64,000 bases of DNA from Chrysopilus asiliformis. Lineage: Eukaryota; Arthropoda; Insecta; Diptera; Rhagionidae. Below, piece by piece: positions 21,678 through 34,547 of this stretch. The notes beneath the pieces were generated by a model. It saw only the letters and a program-made list of their open reading frames with translations, was not told where the DNA came from and did no database searches. A program made the translations under genes and the position numbers. How positions within the stretch are numbered: the first letter of the stretch is position 1; each line of letters starts with the position of its first letter. The stretch is from positions 7,949,789-8,013,788 of the forward strand of contig OZ035962.1 in NCBI GenBank assembly GCA_964034945.1, read 5' to 3'.

Positions 21678-24600
21678 TGAAAAGCACAAAAAATTTTATT
21701 GAATATTTTATTGTTTATATCAGCTTTCTTGTTTAACAATTTCAAAACATGTTTATTATATTATTATTATTAGTGTTGTTTTTAGTAAATATTTTTTAAC
21801 TTAATATTTAGAAAATAATAATATTCTTGGAAAATTTTATTAAGAAAAATATTGTTGTTAAATGAACTAAACGATGAAAAAACTCTTTGGTGAAATTTAA
21901 TTTTGTACTTTATAAACAAAAGCATGACTATGACGGAAAACATGAGAGTTTTTTTATTCGCTTTTACATGGAGCTTCCTTACAAGCTAGAAGAGTTACTT
22001 GCATTTTGTTACAATATTTTATTATTCTCTCAAAAAAATAACAAAGAAACGCTTAAAGCGATTAAACACACTCACACATCTTTATATGAAGAAAAAGTAC
22101 TTTACAAAACCAATTTTATATTTACTAAAATGAAAACGAAAAAAATGACAAAATGTCCTTTTTGGAGCTTATATTAATGAACTAAATTTAAATATGGAAT
22201 GTAAAGAAACAACTTTAGCTTTTTACTTGTTTTTTTTCGTAAATGAAACAAAATATACATGAATAGATATAAAATATATAATTAGTGAAGAGTAACAAAA
22301 TATTAAAAAATAAATAAATGATGAAATTATCCTTTTTTTATTGTTGAAAATATTTTTATGTATACACTGGATAATTTTTTTATTATTGTACATTTGAAAA
22401 CTAAAGATTTAATACAAAACTTTTTGAATACTTTTTAGCCATAGGAATATGAGATATAGGAAGAAAAAAACACAAGAAACAGAGGAAATAATTTTTTTAA
22501 CAGATATATATTTTCTTTTGAATGATAAAAGTATTTTCTAAGTAGCCATGTATTTTTACAATGAAATTTACATTTTTACCTTTTTTTTATAAGAGAAGAA
22601 CAGATTTAGTTACTAGAATTTTAAAGCGCAAATTTTTAAACATATTCATTTAGTGTAAGAAATTTTACACAAGCAACACTTTGTGGCGTAATAACTTAAG
22701 CGTAGGCCTCGTAGAGGCTAGTTTCGCACTAAATCGCCACTGTTTGGCCAAGCTATTGTAAGAAAAATCAAAAAAGCGCCAAAATCGAGTCATTCACAAG
22801 ACAAATTTTTCAATTTAATTTCATCTTTCCAATACAAAGCTTCCATTAAACATAAGCGCTCCCAAATCCGGAAAATGTTTTTCCAAATTTTCATGAGTTC
22901 TTTTTACACAAATATCATTCACATGAAATATCAAAAGTAATTTCTTTAATTTTCTAAAAAAGCTGACAATATTTTGATATAAAATCTTTTTCGACAGAGC
23001 ACACATTATACATTAAAACATTTGTGTTTCAAACGAGTAGGAAGAAATTCATAAAACTGTAGCAAGACAGAATGATAAAAAAAAATATTGTAAAAAAATA
23101 GATATATTAAAGAGATGCGTGTATATATATAGATATATGATCAAATATATTTTCTACGTGTTTTCATTATTTTATTGTTGAATCAATGAGAAAACTTCTA
23201 TAATTGAAAATGAATTCAAATACAAAGAAGGATATAAACGAGTAAATGTGAGAATAACAACTGAGAACCTACAAATTTTACTGTTTTCACAGATTTTTTA
23301 TGTTTTTAAGGAAGTTTTTGTAAAAATAGTACGGAAATGAATAGTAGTTTCATTTTAAAAATAATACAAAGATACAATGAATTGAATTTTGCTGTTCTCA
23401 CTGTAAAAACCCGTTAATGAAAAATGAAAAAGTACAGACATATGAAATTGAATTAAATGAGAAACTATTGTAATAGCTGTTATATATGAGTAAGTCGGAA
23501 AAGTGAAATAAACATTGACCTGACAAGAAATTGTGTTTTTTTTTATGAATTCCATTTACAGCATTTCAGTACGAAGTATTTTATTAAAAAATTGTATTTA
23601 CCTAAATCGAGTTATGGAAAGCATGTAAAAATTGAGGTATGCTTCCATAATTGCGAATAATTCCACATAAACTGGGAATAAAAAGTTAAAAAGAAAATTT
23701 AATATCAATACATCTATATGAGTAGAAAGGTATATAAATTTCGTTAGCCTAAATAAAATACAAAAAGGGTTTAATTGTTTTTAGTCTAATACTTATGATA
23801 AATAATTATGTTTAAAAGAGCGATTAAAAGAACGAACTGTAAGCAAAGTTCAATGTATTAGGTACTCTATTGAAAATTACGCATTGAATTTCGCAGGTAC
23901 ATTTTTCTTTGAAATTTCCGCGAAAACCCGAATTTTTTAATGTTGTAGCTTTTACAAGTATTATGCCGTTTTCGCTTTTAACTATATACAAATAAAAAAG
24001 AAAAATAAAAATCGAGCTAAGTACAGTTTATGAAAAAAAGAGTAGATTCGGATGGCAGAAAAGTCGTTTTTCAAGAATCCACTGCTCAATCTAAATTCAT
24101 ATTTGCGGGTTTTGGGTCCCCTAAAAATCGGTTCCCTATATAAGAGGTACTTAAATTTTCTGTTGACGAAAGATTATTTTACAAAAAATTAACTTTTTGC
24201 GAAATCGAATTTGGTGAGTTTTAATGTTGAATAAGCTCAGAAACTCACCAAAAAAAATTTTATGTACTATCTGGCAAGGCCTTTACTCAAAAACGTCAAA
24301 CTACGATTTGTAGTTCAAGTTCCGTAGGTATATTATTATTGGAATATTATTTTTAACAAAGTAGTCTCAGTATTTAATCTAATTCGAGTGTTGACTAAGA
24401 TTTCTCAGTTCTTTGTAAATCGATGGAATGGATTAAACTCGGTTCGATTTCGACGTTGTTGCGTGAGTTTTAAGCCAAGAAAAAGTGAATCTGTATATTG
24501 AAAATGGAAAAATATGGATTGATGAAAGGGCAGAAAATCCGTTTATTGTGTTTTCCGGGAGTCATTCTACTAGTTTTCGGGGGTGGAGAGTGAATTTTCC

Positions 24601-26379
24601 ACTTGAAAAAAGAATTCAAAATTGGTGAAAATTGCATTTGAAAAGTTTTTTCCCTGATTTTCCCTGCAACAACGAACGACAGTTTTCGGTGTTGGTGATT
24701 TTAGTGATGATGACGAAAAGTCTCAAATCGCAGGATGGGAAGCAGCAGGATGGAACGGGGGAGGCGGATGGTGGTGAAGTGGAAATTCGTAGTATATGAA
24801 TACATTTAGCTCAAAGTCGAAGAAGGAAGGAAGAAAGATGACTTCTGTCTAGTTGGCACTTTTTAAAATCTTTTCCCAACTTCTAAATGGGTTCTGGGCA
24901 CCCCCGAGCCCCTTAATCATTCCTAGAGGTTCCCAATTCGCGGTTGGAATTTCATGAATTTTCCTCTGGAATTGCATTTGACAACTCGGAAAATGAGTGA
25001 TCAATTTTTTGTCAATCATCCAAGTATTCGCTATCCCTCTTCCGGCCATGTCCAACAGCACCACTTTCGAAGTAGGTACTCTTCTAGCCTTTGGGATTGT
25101 GACCGTCATTGAGGAGGTGGTGGGCAAACAACGGGCCCACCGGGGGTGTGGGGGCCTGAACTATGCGTATGACGTCGCTATGTCAAGTCAACGTCTGACA
25201 CATCGCCTTCTTCAGCTAGTGATGATATGAAGGGCAGATGAAGAAGTTTTTCGGAATGTTTTTCGTATCTTTGCATTCATTCTAGTGTTTTCTTCAATGC
25301 AAACATCAAAGATTTGCTGTCAAAAATCTGCAGTCGTGCCGAGTTTAGTGGTCAAACGGTACTACAGTTAGCCAGGGAAGTAGCCTACCAACCCCATTTA
25401 TATGGTTTCATCGTTGCGTTAGTGGGCCGCTGCCAAAAATTCCAATTTCACACGGAAGAAAACGGTCAGTTTGCTTATAGTATTGTATATTTTTTCTCTC
25501 TCGCAGTATGAAAAATGAAAACAAAAAAAAGTAATCAAAATGATTAAAAAAATGTTTCCATTGCTTACGTGTGTGAATCTATCTACGACACACTAGATTC
25601 AATTTCACAACAGTTGCTAATCCAGCATACGGATTTCAAGACCCAAAAGAAACAGGAAATGCCACAAAGGATCAGGAAATGCTGCCTTTCGTTTCATCGA
25701 CTCAGACAACGGGAGGAGGTCTCAGTAAACAGGGGGATAACGTGATTATATTTAATGGACAAAGGTCTTAAGTGGTTTACGTGGAAACTTTCCTAATCTT
25801 GATAGTTTTGTATTGCATCCAAGGCCAAATGTACGAAATTAAACTTTTCACTTGTTGGTAGCGTTTTTTTTTCGCAAAACCAACGAACTGCAAAAATTTT
25901 CATTTGGTTTGTTGTTTTAAAAAAAAAATAGCAAAAGAAGCAAAGATTTCACTTACTACATGCGTGAACAATGCCATTAGCTATTAGTCATCATTTCGAT
26001 GTTGATTTTTTTTTGATATCTACGAATAATTTTTTTAATCAAAGTTGGAAAACAACTTCCTATTTACAAAACAACGAAACGAATTAAAAATTTGTAAAAA
26101 TCTTCTGAATCGTAATCGACATCACATGACTTTCTGATTGCAGTTTTGTAAATAGTGAATTCTTTTTACACTTTTTCACTGGAATTGATGATTTTTGAGT
26201 TATTTTTTGTTCATTTCGAGAAGCATAGACTTTCCGATTAGTTGTGGTCAGCAATTTGGTGTTTCTTGTATGTATTTGACATAATTTAAACACGTTTCGT
26301 TACAGGAATTAGGGATCTTTTCAGAAAAAAAGCTTAACAACAAAATCAATTTCTTTTTCTAATCGCTAGTTTAAAAATA
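21678..26379. other. Long AT-rich non-coding region with one GC-richer island
   Basis: 21678-22300 probably includes the AGPAT 3' UTR and polyadenylation sites. 22300-24640 is AT-rich, with no feature beyond low-complexity T/A tracts. 24650-25790 is less AT-rich and contains several short ORFs, none recognisable (for example 31 codons from the ATG at about 24707). It may include untranslated exons of the downstream Roquin gene or a non-coding RNA. 25800-26380 is AT-rich with no gene seen. Confidence 0.35.
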
Positions 26380-26389
26380 TCAGTTGTGG

Positions 26390-27185
26390 TCAACACAAAA
26401 CTTTCTTCTACAAAATCTACGACCCTGTGCAACTTACGCTATAGCCCTGTCGCGTTGTCAACCTAAGACGACCTCCCAATAAATTCTTGGTTTATTCAAA
26501 AATATCACTTGAGAAAGGTAAAAGATATCAATTTACGGTAAATGGCAAAAATGTAGAAAATTTTAACATCTTTAATTATTCTTTTAACTGATTTGTCGAA
26601 AAACCGTTAGTTTGCAAATTATTCGCAAACATATGATTTTTTACATATTAATGAAAATATCTCAATAACGGTAAAAGATAACGGATAACGGTACGAAACA
26701 AAATTGTGGTTGAGATATCGAGTTATAGCCAAAGACAAAAGTGTGGGAAATTTTATTTTCTCCAAGTTTTGTCATACTTAAGGCCACTAAAAAACGCGTA
26801 GTTTGGGAGTAAATCGAGAAAAACGAAATTGCGATTTTTGAAAACCGCCATTTTGGATACTTCCGGTTAACGGATTTCCACCAAAAGTTGATAGGATCGT
26901 CCCATTTCAGGACCCAACATGCCTATAAAATTTCATGGCGCTAGCTCTATTAGTTTTTGAGAAATCTTGTACACAGACTGACAGACAGACTGACAGACAG
27001 ACTGACAGACAGACTGACAGACAGACTGACAGACAGACTGACAGACTGACAGACAGAAAGACATTTTTTAAATATGACTCCAATCGACTCAGGAGTGACC
27101 GGGAAATGTTTTTTAGGCAAAACTAAGAGGTCGAAATTTTTCATGAATACAATACTTTATTATACTCCGTAGAAGAAAGTAAAAA
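26390..27185 (+). repeat. Long interspersed repeat, plus orientation copy
   Basis: This shares a series of blocks, in reverse order and complement, with 29625-31510. Examples are ACGGTAAAAGATAACG, TTGTCATACTTAAGGCC, AACGAAATTGCGATTTTT, CCGCCATTTTGG and the terminal CATGAATACAATACTTTA near 27140. It contains a (ACTGACAGACAG)n microsatellite. A third, partial copy is at 35985-36260. The class of element is not known. Confidence 0.6.
26973..27059. repeat. 12-bp (ACAGACTGACAG)n microsatellite
   Basis: About seven units of a 12-bp repeat based on ACAGACTGACAG, with small irregularities at the right end. It lies inside the repeat at 26390-27185, at the position where the related families carry a GACAGACGGACAG stretch. 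Overlapping ORFs on both strands are artefacts of the repeat. Confidence 0.9.
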
Positions 27186-29624
27186 GAGGGCGTATCGACG
27201 TTTTAAAAGCGCCCTAAAATCAGTTCTCTAAAAACTTCTTTATTTTCAAAGAAATTTAACTTTTTCAAAATTCTTAACGATGGGTTTGATTCGGTTTTCA
27301 CTATACTATAGGTTGCTACATATGTAAGGAAATTTTGCTGCCAATAAAATTTACTTTACCCATCCCTGTGACCACCATTAGTTTGATACAGAGTGGGGTG
27401 CAGTAAATTTTAGTGAACAGAAAACTATCTTAAAGAAAATTGAATCAAAATTATTTCAATCCTTCAGAAAATAGCAGAGAAGGGAATAAAGAGGGAGAGA
27501 GAATCATTTTTGGTTACTTGGGTGTAACTTGGGTGTAGCTTGGGTGTAATTGTTTTTTTTTATAGGAATCGCACCAAAGCGAATACCAAACACTTTCAGA
27601 CTTAAGGACATTTTTTACAGACTTAAACACTTTCCAAACACTCTCAGACTTAAATACATTCATTCAAGACATTTTTTGTTTACAATCACATTTACGGAAG
27701 CTTTGTAAAATTGACGTACCCTCTGAAATCAGTCGGCTTACCCCCTGAAATCAGTCGGCGTACCCCCTGAAATCAGCCGGCGTACCCTTTGTTTGGAAAT
27801 TCTGGTTAATTCCATTTTTATTGTTTCGATAAAAAGTAGACTGTAGATTTAATCAACATCGACTGTAGTTTTTGAGAAAATCTAGGATAAAAAAGCGCTT
27901 CCTCATATCGTCAATCCAATGGTATTTTGTGATAAACTCATTAATGGTTAGTTTCGAGTGACGAACAAATTTCGGGACTTCAAAATGTGATGTGTCGGAT
28001 CCTTTTTTGTGGACAAGCAGAACTGCAAAAACAGCACTAGAATTGAAAGCAAAATAGCATTGACAATTTATGAGGTAGGACCGAATTATACTGAAAACTT
28101 GACTGACATTTACTACCATTACTACCATTAACAAATTTTAAGAGAGATATTTGGCTCATATGAGGCCATAATTTTTTTCATTATTCATAATTTTGAATAT
28201 CGGTTTTCCTATTCCGATCAAATGACTTTTGTCAAAAAAAGTTTTTGATTGACGATCATATTTGGTGCCTAAATCACAATTTAAAATCAAAAGCTATTAG
28301 ATACAAGAACACAAAAGTTATGTCCAACAGTGTTATTAAAACACAATAGCTATCAAAAATTCCTCGTTAAAATTTCAAATGTCAAATAAAATTTTCATGC
28401 GATATTTTAGAATACCAAAGTAAAAAGCAGAAAAAAAGTTTGAAGCCTAAAGAGTTTATTGTTAACTTATCTTGTCGACATTGTTTTCTCCGACGATTGT
28501 TACTTTTTTTTTATATTCGGTATTGACTTTGTGTGCAATTTTTGCCAACTGCTGATAATTACGAAAAATCTCTAATTCTTAAATAATTGTAACTTTTACT
28601 CATTGGATCGGTTGAACTATGCTGAAATAGCAAATAGCAAAGTCAAAGTCTTTGCCTCGTACAGGCATTTGGAGTTCGTGTTATAATTAAAAAAAAAACA
28701 ATGACTTTCGCTTTCGATTTTTTATCCACATTTCTTTAACTTATATCATCGCCTTCGTTTTGTCGGTGTTGCTCCCCCTCTTTCCCTTTTTCTTGTTGTT
28801 GTGTGTTTTTCCAATGAGACCATTATGGTAAATGCCAAGATTAGTAATCGGAGTTCTTTTTGGAAAGAATAAGTAGAGAAGATTTTTTTTTCATAACTCT
28901 AACTTGGCATTACTTTTGGCAAAAATTCTTTACTTCTATTTCATTGTTTGATATCTGCTCGTTATAATAGAATACCATAACCAAACGAAAATAAAGATAT
29001 GAGAAATAACAACAACAACAGCAGTAGCAGTAGTATCATCACCATCAACAATATCCGAAGATTTTGTGTGTCCAACAACCAACATTCAACGATGTGATGT
29101 CATTAAAAAATTTTTGCCCACATAAACTAACGAATAAAAATAATTTCTTTAAATGACGGACGCCCCTCCAATGATGTATTTTTTCGACTATTCTCAAATC
29201 TCTGAATTTATATGTAAATAAGATTACGAAATTTATGCAAATTGCATTGAAAAGGGTATGTTAAACCATTAATAATGTCGAAACTTTGATAATTCAATTT
29301 GAAGCGAAAAAAAATCATCGGCCGTAGTTTTGGCATTCACAAAAAATTGAAAAGGGCCACTGCTGGATGTTGACGAGGGAGGCGATGGGGGTGCTCGACA
29401 GGTCAGCATTTTTCTTTTCTACTGTTTCAGTTTTAATTAAATGAAATCATTCGTTGGTTTATGATAAGCTCATTATTCTTTAGTGGCACAGAATATGTGA
29501 AGTCATAATTCTACTTTTGCGCTATTGTTCTTTGTTGAAGAAGAATCCGTTTGAGGATGACAAAATTTCAACAATGACAACAATATGTAGAGATACAGAA
29601 TATATTATTTTAAAATGGTTTTTT
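27186..29624. other. AT-rich region with short tandem repeats, no gene seen
   Basis: Two or three imperfect copies of TTGGGTGTAACTTGG lie near 27517-27550. A 22-bp tandem repeat is at 27715-27790. A trinucleotide-rich stretch (AACAAC/CAGTAG/ATCACC) is at 29008-29055. The 93-codon minus ORF at 27853-28134 has no recognisable domain. Confidence 0.4.
27715..27790. repeat. 22-bp tandem repeat, 3.4 copies
   Basis: Units read CGTACCCYCTGAAATCAGYCGG in near-identical succession with a partial fourth copy. They are much more GC-rich than their surroundings. Confidence 0.85.
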
Positions 29625-29895
29625 ACTTTCTTATACGAAGTATTGTATTCATGAAAAATATCGACCTTTTAATTTTGAGTCGAATGTAGCATGATTTCAA
29701 AAATATCTATCTATCTGTTACTTTATGTACAAGAAAACTAAGAAAGCTAGAGCCATGAAATTTTACAGTCGTGTTTGCTCCCGGAATTTTTGAAATTTTA
29801 CAGTCGTGTTTGCTCCTGGAATCCGTTAACCGGTAGAACCCAAAATGGCGGCTTTTTAAAAATCACAATTTCGTTTTTTGTTATTTACTTTGAAA

Positions 29896-30426
29896 TAGGG
29901 AAGCCAATACCGGACCATTTTTTTGGTACCGCGAATTCGGTGTTGGATTTTTAAATCCCGGGATCCCGGTACTGGCACCGGGACCGAAGGAAAATTTGTA
30001 AAAAATAAAGAAAAACGGAAATTCATATGTAGATATTTTTATTTCAGTAATTAAAAAAAGAATTAATAATAAACTCAATTCAGAAAACAAATAATAATAC
30101 AAAGATTAAAAAAATCACGTTGAATTTTTTATTTTGATTTTAAATATGAGCGAAGAAAGCACAGCATATCTAAACTTTCATCGCTTAATGATGAACGAAT
30201 TTTGGTAGCAATTATAGCTTTTGTTATGTTTAACATAAATCCCGGAAAACCACGGTTATATTTTTTTGTCGGAACTGAATTTGGGGTTTGTAGTACTATT
30301 TTTTTTTCATAATTTTACACAGAAATTGTCAGTACCGAAATCTCGGGATTCAGAAGACGCCTCAGTACCGGGATTCCGGTACCGAAAAAGTTCGGTATTC
30401 CCGGGATCCCGGTATTGGCTGCCCTA
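29896..30426. mobile_element. 531-bp hAT-like MITE with perfect 8-bp target duplication
   Basis: The termini are inverted (TAGGGAAGCCAATACCGG at the left; the complement with one mismatch at the right). The exact 8-bp direct repeat CTTTGAAA flanks both ends (29888-29895 and 30427-30434), as expected of hAT elements. CCGGGATCCCGG palindromes lie near both ends. There is no transposase ORF. It sits inside the older repeat at 29625-31510. Confidence 0.88.
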
Positions 30427-30493
30427 CTTTGAAACTACCCATTTTTTAGTAGTGTTATGTATGACAAAAGTTGGAGACAATAGATTTTTCTTA

Positions 30494-30726
30494 GGGTAAG
30501 GATACACGACGAGAGACTTTGGTCTCTGAGACCAAAAATTTCGCCTCTGGATACAAAGAGACCTGTGTATACACTTCGGAGACCGGAGATTTGTCTCCAA
30601 GTATCAAGTCTCTAGGGTCTAGGGTACAAATCTCCGGTCTCCGAAGTGTATACACAGGTCTCTTTGTATCCAGAGGCGAAATTTTTGGTCTCAGAGACCA
30701 AAGTCTCTCGTCGTGTATCCTTACCC
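30494..30726. mobile_element. 233-bp near-perfect palindromic MITE with TTA target duplication
   Basis: Two arms of about 102 bp are complementary around a short spacer. The element begins GGGTAAGGATACACGACG. TTA lies immediately outside at 30491-30493 and 30727-30729, a PIF/Harbinger-type duplication. ORFs on both strands mirror each other because of the palindrome and are not genes. Confidence 0.85.
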
Positions 30727-31813
30727 TTACATTGTTGTCTATCACTAGAACTGCGTATCTCAGGTCGTTATCGAGATATACTGTTATTTAAAAAAATATG
30801 CGATTATCTGGAAAAATAACGGGGTTTCGATAGGTCAATGTATGAAATGAATTGAAGAGAAGAGCATTCCCGACAGGTTTGTCATTTATCGTTATCCATT
30901 GTCTTTTACCGTTATTGAGATATCATTTAAATTAAAAAAAATAAATTTTTGTGAATTTCTTGAAAACTAACGGTTTTTTGAAAAAACGGCTGAAGGCAAA
31001 ATTAAAGGTATTAAAATTATCTACATTTTTGCTTTTTATCGTGAATCTATATATTTTACCGTTATCGAGATATTTCAGATTTGGTAAAATGAAAATTCAT
31101 ATTTTTATGTAAACTAATTTTTTATTCATGAAGTTATAGTGTAAATTGTGCACAACTCTAAATGTATAAGAAAGTCATGTGCTGTTCACATCCGATATTT
31201 TTTATAAGTAAAGTTTTTTATCAATAATTTCGGGTCGGCTTAAAAACTAAAAAGGAGATTTTACTGTTCAAGCATTTAACTGTTTTTTTTAAGTTAAATC
31301 CCTGTAAATTTCAAACGACTTATCGTTAATTAAAGATATTAAAATCCTTCATATTTTTGCCTTCAACCGTAAATTAATATAATTTACCGTTATTGAATTT
31401 TTTCAAATTTTGTATTTTTTTATGTTTGTGTCTACTCTAATAGTCGGATTATGGCGTAAATTGCGCAGGGACGTAGATTTTGTATAAGAAAGTCGTCCGT
31501 TGTTCACATAAGATATTTTTCTTATGGAAGTTCTATTTTTGATCCATAAAAAGCTCGAAAAACAACGAATATCATCATCTAGATTTTGTTTTAAATATCT
31601 TAATAGTGCTGAAGACAATTTGCTTTTTGTGTATGTGACAGTGTAATAAAAAAATGTAATAGTGATCAAAGTTTAAAAAAATCGTTGAAAAAGCCGAGTA
31701 ATTGACACAAAGAACTGATAGAGTCAGTAAAATTTAATTAGAATTTTAAGTGGCTGACAGAATTTTTAATTTATATTAAACAATTTTTAATAAAAATTAT
31801 TTTTAATTTTAGA

Positions 31814-34481
31814 ATGCCGATACAGGCGCCCCCATGGACAGAGTTTTTGTCCTGTCCGGTATGCTGTCATGAATTTGCAGCGAATCAACGTCCTCCAATT
31901 AGTTTAGGCTGCGGACACACAATATGTCGCGCATGTTTAGCCACATTACACAACAAGCAATGTCCATTTGATCAAGTAAGTTGCAAATAACGTTAAATTC
32001 AGAGGAAAAACTGAGTTTCTTTGTTGCTCCTTAAATTTAAGAAAATTCGAATCGATTGGTATTTTGGGGAAGATTCAAAATTTGTACCTTCGTCAATGGT
32101 TTCGCTTCTTACTATTCCCGACTCAAAAACTGTCACAAAAGCCTATTTCAACTAGAAGTGGAAGGTATTTCTATTCAAATTTTGGTACCAATCGGTTCAT
32201 TAGTTTCAACGCCAAAAAGCAATAAACTAACTGAAGTTCTTCTATAATAATGAATTCTTACAGTTTTAACATTTTTCTCTAATTTTTTCTTTCAACAGAC
32301 ATCGATAACAACCGATTTAGACAATTTACCAATAAATTATGCACTTTTACAACTGGTGAGCAACAACAACAACATCAGTAGTAGCAGTGTCGGCGGCGGC
32401 GGAAGTGGGAGCGGAAATGGTGGTAACCAACAGAATGTGATTGGCGCTGGCAGTAGTAATAGCAGTGGAGCTAGTGGTGGTGGAGGTGGTAGTGGTGGTG
32501 GCGGCGGCGGCGGTGGTAGCTCATCATCGATTGGTTCCGATTCGGATACCGTGAATTTGCCTCCTAGTGTGCAAAGTTTAAGTCCAGATGATTTACAACG
32601 CTATAAACTTGCCAAAAAATGCATCGAGGAATTGGCGCTATATTTGAAGCCATTTTCAAATGGTAGTGCCGGCAGCCTACTGTCCAGGCAAATGCAACGA
32701 AAATTAGTAACGCTAGTCAATTGTCAGTTAATCGAGGATGAGGGAAGATCACGTGCGTTACGTGCTGCCAGATCTCTAGGTGAACGAACAGTTACCGAAT
32801 TAATTTTACAACATCAGAATCCACAGCAGCTCAGCTCGAATTTATGGGCAGCGGTTCGTGCACGTGGATGTCAATTTCTAGGTCCAGCTATGCAGGAGGA
32901 AGTACTTAAATTAGTTTTATTAGCACTCGAAGATGGTTCGGCGCTATCGCGTAAAGTACTAGTGATGTTTGTGGTGCAACGGCTGGAGCCGCATTTCCCG
33001 CAGGCATCAAAGACCAGCATTGGACATGTGGTTCAACTGTTGTATCGGGCAAGCTGTTTTAAAGTGTCGAAACGTGAGGGGGATTCGTCGCTGATGCAAC
33101 TCAAGGAGGAGTTTCGTACTTATGAGGCGCTTCGTCGCGAACATGATGCCCAGATCGTTCAAATCGCTACCGAAGCTGGTCTACGAATAGCACCGGATCA
33201 ATGGTCAGCCCTCCTCTACGGTGACACCGCCCACAAATCTCATATGCAGAGCATTATCGATAAGCTGCAAACGCCTCAGTCATTCGCTCAATCCGTGCAG
33301 GAACTCGTCATAGCGTTACAACGGACCGGCGATCCAGCAAATTTGTCCGGATTGCGAGTTCATCTGAAGCATTTGGCTGGCATTGATCCGAGTTGGGAGA
33401 ATAATGTACCAACGTGGCAAGAGGTAGCACGAGCGCTAGAAGCTATCAAGCAAGTTGTCGTTGGTCTAGTCGAATTTGTCCAGCATCACGGCAATCGAAA
33501 GCTGCAGGAGTCCAGCCAATCGAATCCAAACGCAAAGTACAAAATCAGTTTGTGCCGAGATCTGACCCTGCGTCGAATTTGTCCGCGTGGCATCAGCTGT
33601 ACATTTGCCCATTCCGAGGAGGAATTAGAGCGATTTCGAGCAATGATCCGAAAAAATAGTACAAAGACACCAATCGTTAACGCTAAAGAGACTGTCGTCG
33701 TAGATTATTTGGACACACCCGGATCGTCGTGTCTGCCGTCCGAGGAGACGTCACCGCTTCGATTCTCAGCTGGTGGACCCGGCGGAATGGCTGGACCAAC
33801 TGGATCGGGGGGTGGGGGCATGCCGCCGCCGCCTCAAGCAGGATTAATGCCGCAAGCGCCATACGCTGATCTAATGCAACACATGCACCATGCGGCCGCA
33901 GTGGGTGCCGCGCCCAGCCCAATTCCAACTGTGGGTGGACTGAATCCGACCGCCATTGTGCCAAATCTAGGTAGACACCATTATGATTCACCGTATGGAA
34001 TGCACGGTTTTCCGCCGGGCAGGCCACCCTCTCAAATGTCGCTCCGTTCACCGAGACCGATGCATCCGCCGACGAATTTCGCAACTCCCCCACCCCCGCC
34101 AATGCCGCCTGCGACGGGTTCACAGCAACAGCAGCCGCCACCGCAATTGCAGCCGGGTGGCAATCAACAGCAACAAATGTTCCATCCACAGCTCAACAAT
34201 TTGAGTAACTTTGGTCCGTCTGAACTTTACACTCAACCGGGCTCGGTAGCACCGAATGCTGCCGCCGCTGTTGCAGCTGCAGCAGCTGCTGCCGTCGCCG
34301 CCGGCATGAATCCTCAGCAGCTGTCGCAGGCTGTCGTCTCATCACAAGGACAGCTACCGCCGATCTTACCACCGACAAATTCATTTTTCCCCGGAAATCT
34401 ACCCAATGATTATTCTAAAATTGATTTGATGAGACAATCAGCCTTCTGGGAGCAACAACAGCAACAACAGCAGCAGCAACA

Positions 34482-34547
<66 letters not shown>

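Larger units (their letters stand above)
29625..31510 (-). repeat. Long interspersed repeat, reverse copy, split by two MITEs
   Basis: Reverse-orientation relative of 26390-27185. The left end carries GAAGTATTGTATTCATGAAA; further blocks include AAAATGGCGGCTTTTTAAAA (29843-29862), GTATGACAAAAGTTGGAGA near 30460 and TTTACCGTTATTGAGATAT near 30910. It is interrupted at 29896-30426 and 30494-30726. The part beyond 31000 is less certain, but it still shares the GGCGTAAATTGCGCAGGG-type block at 31453 with the plus copy near 26430. Confidence 0.5.

Noticed and set aside
21887..22177. 96-codon ORF after the acyltransferase
   Set aside because: AT-rich composition gives Lys/Phe/Ile-rich sequence; no splice or protein evidence. 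It is likely the 3' UTR or the region just past it.
26935..27144. ORFs with TDRQ/SLSV repeats on both strands
   Set aside because: Translation of a 12-bp microsatellite.
30491..30791. Two opposing ORFs of 84-90 codons with similar peptides
   Set aside because: They are mirror readings of one palindromic MITE.
33683..34189. 168-codon ORF antisense to Roquin
   Set aside because: It is a shadow of Pro/Gly/Gln-rich codons on the plus strand and has no recognisable domain.
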